Positions 1 to 6,302 of a stretch of 39,686 nucleotides of DNA are shown here, piece after piece. This DNA comes from Chloroflexi bacterium HGW-Chloroflexi-10. GTDB lineage: Bacteria; Chloroflexota; Anaerolineae; Anaerolineales; Anaerolineaceae. Below the pieces are notes generated by a model. It did not search any database and was not told where the DNA came from. It saw nothing but the letters and a program-made list of their open reading frames with translations. Each line of letters begins with the position of its first letter. The first letter of the stretch is position 1. Made by a program: the position numbers and the translations under genes. The DNA lies in assembly GCA_002840755.1 (NCBI GenBank), contig PHBZ01000048.1, positions 1-39,686 of the forward strand, written 5' to 3'.

Positions 1-1
1 C

Positions 2-822
2 GCAGCGCTCAGGGGACTTCGCTGGGCAGAGGTCAGCTCCTTCGCTACGCTCGGAGTGCTTCGGCACATCACTTCGTTCAGTGCACTTCGCAAGGACTTT
101 GGGTTGATGGATTACAATGCGAGATTTTACTCGCCTTATATAATGATGTTCACCAGCCCTGATACGGTAATTCCAGATACTTACAATCCGCTCGACTGGA
201 ATAGATATGCATACGCCAGATATAACCCGGTAAAATATTCGGATCCAACTGGACATGCAGTATCTGATGGCGGTTCAGCTGGATGTGGATTTATATGTGA
301 CCCAATCCCATCTACACCTACCACTACTGATACGCCTACGCCCATTACGGACTTCATTTTAAACCAAGTCCCCGGTTCATCTAGAGACTGGGCTAAAGCT
401 GGTACTGTAACGGACGGTGTTGTCCTATTAGTGGATCTTTTTGCGGATGGAATAGTAGTTTATGCCACAGTGGTTGGATTTGGATCAGCTTTACCAGTAG
501 TTGTGATATCATAAGGGGTTGAGACACCGGTACCTGCTGTGACAGGAGGCGGTGCTTTTCTTGTTGCCGATTTCTTTCTTGTACAACCAATACTAACAGT
601 TGGGAACTATGGCGCGACAGCAGCCACCGTTATGACATATGTATCGGAGACGAAATCTGGCGCAACTGTTGTCGAGAAAGGTCAAATTTCTGCCGCGACA
701 AAAAAAACAGCGTCACTTTAACTCTCGCTGGCTGGCTGGCCCCAGAAGCAATAAGTTCCACTCTCCTTCAGAGTGCTTGTTTTGCGAATGATTTGGGTTT
801 GATTGCATTCCCATTTCATTAA
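2..822 (+). pseudogene. RHS/YD-repeat protein, C-terminal fragment, disrupted
   Basis: This is the 3' end of an RHS-family polymorphic-toxin gene that runs off the left edge of the window. The frame is open from base 2. The RHS-associated core hallmark is visible: GLMDYNARFYSP, then SPDTVIP, then a DWNRYAYARYNPVKYSDPTGH-like stretch ending in PTGH at about base 256, which in this family marks the junction to the variable C-terminal tip. The tip begins with a Pro/Thr-rich stretch and a hydrophobic region, and is cut by TAA at 512-514. The same frame is open again from 515 to 718 and stops at 719-721. An A8 run at 700-707 lies just before that stop, and stepping back one base there opens a 38-codon frame that ends at 820-822, only 17 bases before the next gene. 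I therefore treat 2-822 as one gene with two lesions, although recoding at the A8 run is possible. No toxin motif is recognisable. Confidence 0.75.
17..97. repeat. GC-rich palindromic insert inside the RHS core
   Basis: A low-complexity stretch built from repeats of a CACTTCG/GTGCTTCG type lies in frame in the RHS gene. It includes GTGC-TTCG-GCAC at 56-67, a hairpin with a C(UUCG)G tetraloop. It occupies the place where RHS cores normally carry a YTGQ-type sequence, so it reads as an inserted repeat that stayed open in the coding frame. Only one copy is visible, so its status as a dispersed repeat is inferred. Confidence 0.5.
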
Positions 823-839
823 GAAAAGAAGGTAACTAT

Positions 840-1214
840 ATGAGGATAATTTACTCAATTATTTTTCTATTCATTCTCCTCCTTGGTGCGTTTTTGGGAA
901 TTAAAGCATTTCGCCTAACAAAAGCGATTTATTGGGGGACGGAACAGAGATTCCGTGCTGCAATTTGCGATTCCGCTTTGTATGGTTTGTCCTTGAGCCT
1001 TGTGATGTTTGGAGGAGTCTACTTACTTGCTTCAATCGCTGATAATACGTATCCCTTAGGAATATATGCTTTATTGAAGAGTTTTGCATTATTCCTAATC
1101 CCCGGCCTCTTCGTGTTTCTTGGCTCACTTTTGCGATTTTTCATATTTGGTTTGTATCGAGACCGATTAATGGGATTCATTCTAAGTAAAAGAAATGACA
1201 AAAACTTAAAGTGA
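840..1214 (+). CDS. Small multi-pass membrane protein, candidate immunity protein
   Basis: This 124-residue protein has a hydrophobic N-terminal segment (about residues 2-23), two or three more membrane segments (about 45-65 and 78-108) and a basic C-terminal tail ending in RNDKNLK. The start is supported by an AGAAGG-type ribosome-binding site 7 bases or so upstream. I do not recognise a family. It sits 17 bases after the most likely original end of the RHS gene, on the same strand, and is equally AT-rich. Genes in this position next to RHS tips usually encode the cognate immunity protein, and membrane immunity proteins are known for pore-forming or peptidoglycan-targeting toxins. That role is inferred from context only. 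It could equally be an unrelated hypothetical membrane protein left after the toxin decayed. Confidence 0.7.
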   Translation: MRIIYSIIFLFILLLGAFLGIKAFRLTKAIYWGTEQRFRAAICDSALYGLSLSLVMFGGVYLLASIADNTYPLGIYALLKSFALFLIPGLFVFLGSLLRFFIFGLYRDRLMGFILSKRNDKNLK

Positions 1215-1485
1215 TTCTTGTGAAATTGAAAGACGAGCGAAGGGTTGAACGACCGCCTCTGTTCACCTCTCTCTTTTTGTTGTGTGTCTTCAGTATAATA
1301 TAATGCGGCTGAGCTGAAAGCCAAGACCTTAGCCCATTAAAAACACAATCCTTTCCCCTGTAAAAGGGATGTGATCCCAAAGCTTAAAACCTGCGCTTTT
1401 TGAAGAATCGTAATAGAATAAAGGACACGCTGCTTGCCCAGCGATACCAACCTACTTTAACTAAACAATACAATGGAGTTGAATC

Positions 1486-2376
1486 ATGAAGAGCATTAGC
1501 CTGGTTTTTTTGTGCTGCCTGTCGATGTTATTAGGCGCTTGCAGTAAGGGTACTGACGCGGATGCCAAAACCCCGGAGCCAGCAGCCGCGCAAATTACCA
1601 CTACCACTACACCGGACTCGAATTTGGCGCCCCCACAAGGCACACCCATACCACCTGAACCCACCGCGCTGCCCGCCCCGACTGAAGTGAAACGCAGCCT
1701 GTATGACCCGAGCATTTTTGTGATTGAAGCCAAAGGTTCCTGGCAGATTGAAATTGCCCCGGGTTATTTTGCGGATTATGAATGCGAAATTTATTTGCAT
1801 AAAATTGACGCGAACGACAACCGCGCGGTTGCGGGCAGTTATCAGGGTGTCTTTTGGATGCAGACCAGCCTGGATACGGCTGAATATATTAAAGAGATGT
1901 TGGGAGATGTGCCGATCGACATGAGTTTTGACGCCGGTGGAGAAGCTGTCAGTGATAATTTAGGCATTTCGCTCAATACGAGTGATGACAAAGCCTGGAC
2001 GGATTATTCCATTTTGGGCGAGGATGGCAACCCATTGCCCTTAACCCAGGATACGCCGGTGGGTAAAGGCAGCTTTGTAGCGATTGCCAAGGAAATTTAC
2101 CTTGTGGCAAAGGCACAGGGCGCGCAAGGCGAAAAGGTAGATTATTCTTCCAATGAGGGCAGCGGAGATGAAGTGGATATAAACTACGTGATTCACGTTG
2201 AGCCGGATGAAATGGAATCGGGTAATACGCGCAAGGTAACCATCCATTTAAGCGGTGAAGGTTTTAGCCAGGTTATCGAAGGGGAGATGCGCCGGCTGCC
2301 GGGTACCACTGAGGATGTTTCCGATTATTTAAATTCTCCCGCTTACCAAAATTCTACCTGGAGTAAGCTGCAATAA
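1486..2376 (+). CDS. Lipoprotein of unknown function
   Basis: The 296-residue product has a lipoprotein signal peptide with lipobox LGAC, so Cys19 would be lipidated and the protein anchored on the outer face of the membrane. Residues about 25-65 form a Pro/Thr/Ala-rich linker of the kind seen in many Chloroflexota surface proteins. From about residue 70 on there is a folded, acidic, beta-rich domain (GSWQIEI, YFADYECEIYL, GSYQGVFW) that I cannot assign to a family. GGAG lies 8 bases before the ATG. The gene stands alone: 271 bases separate it from the upstream gene and a strong hairpin follows it. Confidence 0.85.
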   Translation: MKSISLVFLCCLSMLLGACSKGTDADAKTPEPAAAQITTTTTPDSNLAPPQGTPIPPEPTALPAPTEVKRSLYDPSIFVIEAKGSWQIEIAPGYFADYECEIYLHKIDANDNRAVAGSYQGVFWMQTSLDTAEYIKEMLGDVPIDMSFDAGGEAVSDNLGISLNTSDDKAWTDYSILGEDGNPLPLTQDTPVGKGSFVAIAKEIYLVAKAQGAQGEKVDYSSNEGSGDEVDINYVIHVEPDEMESGNTRKVTIHLSGEGFSQVIEGEMRRLPGTTEDVSDYLNSPAYQNSTWSKLQ

Positions 2377-2407
2377 ATAGGATCATCTCAATGATACGGG
2401 GTTGGGG

Positions 2408-2444
2408 GGAGTTTTAGACGAGCAGATTGCCCGTCTAAAACTCC
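2408..2444 (+). terminator. Long perfect hairpin after the lipoprotein gene
   Basis: Thirteen perfect base pairs, GGAGTTTTAGACG at 2408-2420 with its complement at 2432-2444, enclose an 11-base loop. The hairpin is about 30 bases past the lipoprotein stop codon. The T-run that follows is short (TTT), so it may slow polymerase or protect the 3' end as much as terminate. Confidence 0.65.
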
Positions 2445-2493
2445 TTTGCCCTTAATTCATGAAAAGATATTTTAAACTGGTATAAAAATGCAG

Positions 2494-2526
2494 ATAGCAG
2501 CCGGTCTTGTGTTGGCCTGCTGCTAT
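2494..2526 (-). terminator. Candidate terminator of the tsaD-sigma-anti-sigma operon
   Basis: ATAGCAG at 2494-2500 pairs with CTGCTAT at 2520-2526. Read on the minus strand, the stem is followed after four bases by a run of five T. It lies just past the anti-sigma stop codon. The 19-base loop makes it a weak candidate. Confidence 0.4.
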
Positions 2527-2557
2527 GTTTTATGATGGGATTGCGGATACCAGGTAT

Positions 2558-2821
2558 TTATTCTTCTTTTTTTACGCGGTAGTCGGCGAGGTTGAGTTTG
2601 GTGAAGAGGCGTTGTTTTACATCGACGGGGGCGGCTTCTGTGTGGGCGTGGTGGTGGTAGATTTCGATGGTTTTTTTCATGGTATTTACGACCACGCGGC
2701 AGTTTTCACATTCGCTGAGGTGCTTTTCCAGGTCGCTGCACAAATCGGAATTGAGTTCCCCATCGACATAGTCCGAGAGTGAGGCGAGCAGATCTTTACA
2801 GTGCTGTTGTTTTTCCATCAT
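2558..2821 (-). CDS. Soluble zinc-binding anti-sigma factor (ZAS family)
   Basis: This 87-residue protein carries the zinc anti-sigma signature H-x3-C-x2-C (His34, Cys38, Cys41), plus Cys8 as a likely fourth ligand. It should bind and silence the ECF sigma factor encoded just upstream, whose 3' end it overlaps by 26 bases, a typical translationally coupled pair. There is no membrane segment, so it is a cytoplasmic sensor rather than a membrane-bound one. The ligand spacing Cys-x25-His-x3-Cys-x2-Cys matches that of the thiol-redox anti-sigma factor RsrA, and an extra Cys28 is present. A redox trigger is therefore possible but not shown. The ATGATG start follows a GGAG within the sigma coding sequence. 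Confidence 0.85.
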   Translation of the reverse strand: MMEKQQHCKDLLASLSDYVDGELNSDLCSDLEKHLSECENCRVVVNTMKKTIEIYHHHAHTEAAPVDVKQRLFTKLNLADYRVKKEE

Positions 2822-3425
2822 CTTTTATCTCCAGCATACGTTCCCCAAAGAATTGGGTGAGTTCTTCACGCAGTTTGAGGCGTGCGCGTAAGAGGCGGGT
2901 TTTGACATTTGTTTCCGTCAGGTCGAGCGCCTCAGCGGTCTCCCGGATGGAGAGCCCTTCCACATCGCGCAGGACGAATACTGTTCTGAGGCTCTCCGGC
3001 AGATTGCTTATGGCGCGGTTGAGGGTGGCGCGGGTTTCGTTGGTTTCAAATTCCTGTTCCGGCAGGCAGCACCAATCCAGGATTTGCAGGTTGGGCATGC
3101 CGCCGCCATCCTCATCATCGTTATATTCGTCTTCGATGACCGCGACGACCGGCTTGCGCTTGCGGATGGTCATGAGGGCTTCGTTGACCGCGATGCGATA
3201 GAGCCAGGTGGCGATGGTGGAACGACCTTCAAAGTTTGGCAGCGAGCGCATGGCTTTGATGAAGGTTTCCTGGAGCACATCTTCGGCTTCGGCTTGATCA
3301 TTCAGCATGCGCAGCGCTACACGGTAGATTCTATCGGAGTACTGCTCGACCATCTGCGTCAGGGCCTGCGGATCGCCGGCTTTGAGCGCTTCAAGCGAGA
3401 GGTCTTCCACTGGTTTCTCAATCAT
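2796..3425 (-). CDS. ECF-type RNA polymerase sigma factor
   Basis: The 209-residue protein has an ECF layout. Sigma region 2 (about residues 25-92) includes AEAEDVLQETFIKAMR and TWLYRIAVNEALMTIRKRK. An unusually long acidic linker (about 97-130) contains DDEDGGG and a CC pair. Sigma region 4 (about 135-190) includes LPESLRTVFVLRDVEGLSIRE-like and TNVKTRLLRAR helices for -35 recognition. It would direct RNA polymerase to a stress regulon and is followed by its overlapping anti-sigma factor. GGAGG lies 9 bases before the ATG. It is transcribed with tsaD, 40 bases upstream. I cannot name the ECF subgroup from sequence alone. Confidence 0.92.
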   Translation of the reverse strand: MIEKPVEDLSLEALKAGDPQALTQMVEQYSDRIYRVALRMLNDQAEAEDVLQETFIKAMRSLPNFEGRSTIATWLYRIAVNEALMTIRKRKPVVAVIEDEYNDDEDGGGMPNLQILDWCCLPEQEFETNETRATLNRAISNLPESLRTVFVLRDVEGLSIRETAEALDLTETNVKTRLLRARLKLREELTQFFGERMLEIKDDGKTTAL

Positions 3426-3465
3426 TTAGATGAACCTCCGCGAAAAAAGTTGCAAGATCTGCGAT

Positions 3466-4509
3466 TCAGGAAAGCGGCCAGTTTGGGAGCACATCGAATT
3501 CCAATGTATCCACTTTGTCGTGAACAAAGCGGTAATAGCCGGCCGCGGCAATCATGGCGGCGTTATCGGTGCAGTATTTGAGGGGCGGGATAAATACCGT
3601 GAATTCACTCTGGTTGAGAAAGGCTTCACGCAGCGCCTGGTTGGCGGATACGCCCCCGGCGACAACGATATTTTTGACGTTATATTTTCTGGCAGCCAGC
3701 ATGGTTTTCTTGAAGAGGACCTCTACTACGGCGTCCTGGAACCCGGCGGCGAGGTCGTTTACCGGCAGGGGTTTACCCTGGCTTTCCAGGTCGCGCACGG
3801 TGCGCAGCACGGATGTTTTCAGGCCAGAGAAGGAGAAATCCGAGGAGCCTTCCATCCAGGCGCGGGGGAAATGAAAGGCTTCTTTGCTGCCGTAAGCGGC
3901 GGCATTCTGGACAGAGGGTCCGCCGGGGTAGGGCAGCCCGATGAGGCGGGCGACTTTATCAAAGGCTTCGCCGGCGGCGTCGTCGAGGGTGCTGCCGAGA
4001 CGTTCGTATTGGAGGTGGTCGCGCATCAGGTTGAGTTCGGTGTGGCCGCCGGAGACCAGAAGCGCCAGCAAAGGAAATTGGGGAGCGGGGGGCGGCACGG
4101 GGGTTTCTGAGGGATAGAGCCAGGCGGAGTAGATATGGCCTTCGAGGTGGTTGACGCCGATGAGGGGCAGGCGGCTACCCATGGCCATGCCTTTGGCCAT
4201 GTTGACGCCTACGACCAGCGAACCGGCTAAACCGGGCCCGCGGGTAACGGCGATGGCATCGATGTTTTCGAGGTTCATGTGGGCCTGCTGCAGGGTTTGT
4301 TCTACGACAGCGTGGATGGTGCGGACATGCTGACGGGAGGCTACTTCAGGGAAGACGCCACCATACTGCTGGTGCAGGTCGATTTGCGAGGCGACGACGG
4401 AGGAAAGCAGGACGCGCCCGTTTTCCAATACGGCGGCGGCGGTTTCATCGCAGGAGGATTCGATAGCGAGGATTCTGGCGTGGGGAAAGTTCTTTTTTAA
4501 TGGGCTCAT
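3466..4509 (-). CDS. tsaD: tRNA N6-adenosine threonylcarbamoyltransferase TsaD
   Basis: TsaD transfers the threonylcarbamoyl group from threonylcarbamoyl-AMP to A37 of tRNAs that read ANN codons, working with TsaB and TsaE (not in this window). The 347-residue length is typical. Visible motifs are the nucleotide-binding ESSCDETAAAV (residues 17-27), the metal-binding pair His121 and His125 in NHLEGH, SGGHTEL, and the C-terminal GGVSANQALR and DNAAMIA blocks. It is the first gene of a minus-strand run with the sigma and anti-sigma genes. The only sensible start, ATG at 4509, has no ribosome-binding site, and a good promoter places the transcript start almost on it, so the message may be leaderless. 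Confidence 0.96.
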   Translation of the reverse strand: MSPLKKNFPHARILAIESSCDETAAAVLENGRVLLSSVVASQIDLHQQYGGVFPEVASRQHVRTIHAVVEQTLQQAHMNLENIDAIAVTRGPGLAGSLVVGVNMAKGMAMGSRLPLIGVNHLEGHIYSAWLYPSETPVPPPAPQFPLLALLVSGGHTELNLMRDHLQYERLGSTLDDAAGEAFDKVARLIGLPYPGGPSVQNAAAYGSKEAFHFPRAWMEGSSDFSFSGLKTSVLRTVRDLESQGKPLPVNDLAAGFQDAVVEVLFKKTMLAARKYNVKNIVVAGGVSANQALREAFLNQSEFTVFIPPLKYCTDNAAMIAAAGYYRFVHDKVDTLEFDVLPNWPLS

Positions 4510-4516
4510 AAGGTTT

Positions 4517-4546
4517 GTTATATCATAGAATGGGGGGAAGGATCAA
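4517..4546 (-). promoter_or_regulatory. Promoter of tsaD
   Basis: On the minus strand TTGATC (4541-4546) and TATAAC (4517-4522) are 18 bases apart. The expected transcript start falls at about 4510, next to the tsaD ATG at 4509. Confidence 0.55.
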
Positions 4547-4554
4547 ATGAAAAT

Positions 4555-4634
4555 GTGACCCTCCCTAAATCCCTCCCTAGTCAGGGAGGGACTGGTGACC
4601 CTCCCTATATCCCTCCCTAGTCAGGGAGGGACTT
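4555..4634. repeat. Two tandem 40-bp palindromic repeat units
   Basis: Units 4555-4594 and 4595-4634 differ at only two positions. Each holds a perfect 8-bp hairpin, CCCTCCCT-AGTC-AGGGAGGG (4571-4590 and 4611-4630), and a further CCTCCCT copy before it. The second unit supplies the stop codon and last residues of the DUF559 gene. The units are contiguous with no spacers, so this is not a CRISPR array. Confidence 0.85.
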
Positions 4635-5027
4635 TGGTAATTTGCCATCGGAGAGGGACTTTATCATGTTGGTTATTTCGATTATTGTCGTTTTTGTGTT
4701 TTCAAGCACTTGTTCATTTGAGAATCGAATAACTGTGTATCCTTTTTCGTTCAGCCATAGAGATCTGGATTCATCAAATTCTTGTCTTGATTGATGAATA
4801 GCGCCATCCACTTCAATCACCAATTTAAGTTCCGGGCAGCAAAAATCTGTGATGAACGGTCCGATGGGATGCTGACGACGGAACTTATATCCACCTATTT
4901 TTCGCCTTGAAAGATTTTCCCAAAGAACTTTTTCAGCAGGAGTTGCGAATTTTCTAAATTCCTTCGCATATTCATGCATCCGCGAATGTTGATCAATCGG
5001 AACTTTCCCTGGTTTTTCTGTTTTCAT
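4617..5027 (-). CDS. DUF559 (Vsr/restriction-endonuclease-like) protein
   Basis: The 136-residue protein belongs to the DUF559 family, which has a PD-(D/E)XK nuclease fold related to very-short-patch-repair endonucleases. Visible features are the helix AKEFRKFATPAEKVLWENLS (about 21-40), then KFRRQHPIGPFITDFCC and LKLVIEVDGAIH, which hold the likely catalytic Asp and Glu-x-Asp residues. The C-terminal residues KSLPD and the stop codon are read from the palindromic repeat, so the gene 3' end and the repeat are fused. It lies between tsaD and the M24 peptidase operon without an evident function in either. DNA cleavage is inferred from the family; its biological role is unknown. Confidence 0.85.
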   Translation of the reverse strand: MKTEKPGKVPIDQHSRMHEYAKEFRKFATPAEKVLWENLSRRKIGGYKFRRQHPIGPFITDFCCPELKLVIEVDGAIHQSRQEFDESRSLWLNEKGYTVIRFSNEQVLENTKTTIIEITNMIKSLSDGKLPKSLPD

Positions 5028-5069
5028 TGGTTCCCAATTTAAGCGAAGAAGGGTCGGGGATGATGAGGG

Positions 5070-6302
5070 TTATTGCAGGGGAATGATGAGGTCCTGGGGG
5101 AAGTCGACCATTTTTTCGGGTTGGCCGTTTTCGTTGATGAACCAGGTGTCTTCGATGCGGACGCCCATGCCACGTTCGGGGTAGTAGAGGCCGGGTTCGA
5201 TGGTGAAGACGGAGCCGCGGACGAGTTTTTCGTTGTCGCCGGCGGTGTAGCCGGAAAAGGGCATTTCGTGGACGCGCAGGCCGAGCCCGTGCCCCAGGGA
5301 ATGGACATAGCCTTCCTGGGTGGCCGGATCAATGCGCATGGTGGGGTGTCCCTGGGCTTCGAAGAGTTCGTTGGTGCGCGTCTGGTAGGTTTTAAAGACG
5401 GCGTTTTCTTTTAATTCAGCGGTGACAGCAGCATATACCTGTTTTACATCCGCGTATAGCTTAAGGACATCGTCCGGCGCGTACCCGAGACACCAGGTGC
5501 GGGTGAAGTCGTAATAATAGCCGCCGCCGGTTTCGCAGGGGAAGATATCGAAGACTATGGTTTTACCAAGGGTGAGCGGATCGTCATTATTACCCTGGCT
5601 GTGGGGAATACCGGCATCACGCCCGATGGCGAAGATGGTGTTTTCGGGGTTTTCTGCACCGGCTTCGGCGAGCCAGAGGTTGATTTTACCTTTGACCTGC
5701 CCGATGGTGACGGGAGAACCGTCCGGGTTGACCAGGGTTTCGCCTTGGGTGTTTTGCCCGGCAAGAAAATCCCGCACGCGACCCACCACGCCGGTGGTGA
5801 TCTGACCCATTTTGCGGATGCGGGCCAGTTCTGCGCTGCTTTTGGTCATCATGGCTGTCATCAGGATTGGGTCGGGAGAAAAACCGGTAAAGGATAACCC
5901 CGGCATTATTTTTTGCAGGTGGGAGAGAATGGCAAATTTGGTCCCAAGTTCGGTGCTGCCGTAGAGCGCTACCGTACCGGTGGTGACGCCGCAATCCGCA
6001 AACATTCTGGCATAGCGCAAGGCGGCGGCCTCGATCTGGTTGCCGTTTGTTTCTTTTAAGTACTCCTGCATCGGGTAGAGATCGTAGCAGCGGGTCGTTA
6101 GCCCGCTTTTGGCGGCTTCATCGCGTTCCATGGATCCATGAAAAAGCACAGCCGTTTCGCCCTGTTTTTTGATCAGGTCGGCGTTGGTGAGGTGACCGCC
6201 GCCGGTGAGGTAGACCATAGCCGGGTTGTGCTGACCGGCGCCGACTACCAAGAGGGCGTCCACATGACTGGCTTGCATTAAAGCATCGATTTCGTTTTTC
6301 AT
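5070..6302 (-). CDS. M24 family metallopeptidase (Xaa-Pro aminopeptidase-like)
   Basis: The 410-residue protein has an N-terminal creatinase-like domain (about 1-165) and a pita-bread catalytic domain (about 180-405). The five expected dinuclear metal ligands are visible: Asp252 (IVFDIFP), Asp265 (YYYDFTRTW), His338 (GHGLGL), Glu369 (TIEPGLYY) and Glu384 (VRIEDTW). It probably removes N-terminal residues before proline or cleaves Xaa-Pro dipeptides in the cytoplasm. I chose the ATG at 6302 because GGAGGA lies 5 bases upstream and the ATG overlaps the selA stop as ATGA. A longer open frame reaches 6587 but lacks family similarity. The exact substrate cannot be told from sequence. Confidence 0.93.
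   Translation of the reverse strand: MKNEIDALMQASHVDALLVVGAGQHNPAMVYLTGGGHLTNADLIKKQGETAVLFHGSMERDEAAKSGLTTRCYDLYPMQEYLKETNGNQIEAAALRYARMFADCGVTTGTVALYGSTELGTKFAILSHLQKIMPGLSFTGFSPDPILMTAMMTKSSAELARIRKMGQITTGVVGRVRDFLAGQNTQGETLVNPDGSPVTIGQVKGKINLWLAEAGAENPENTIFAIGRDAGIPHSQGNNDDPLTLGKTIVFDIFPCETGGGYYYDFTRTWCLGYAPDDVLKLYADVKQVYAAVTAELKENAVFKTYQTRTNELFEAQGHPTMRIDPATQEGYVHSLGHGLGLRVHEMPFSGYTAGDNEKLVRGSVFTIEPGLYYPERGMGVRIEDTWFINENGQPEKMVDFPQDLIIPLQ

Noticed and set aside
512..514. Recoding of the RHS stop as selenocysteine, given selA in the window
   Set aside because: The codon is TAA, not TGA, and no SECIS-like hairpin follows.
3430..4110. 226-codon open frame on the plus strand opposite tsaD
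   Set aside because: It is a frame shadow of tsaD with Gly-rich low-complexity translation.
4555..4634. Direct repeats that could suggest a CRISPR array
   Set aside because: Only two contiguous 40-bp units with no spacers and no cas genes nearby; they are palindromic repeats.
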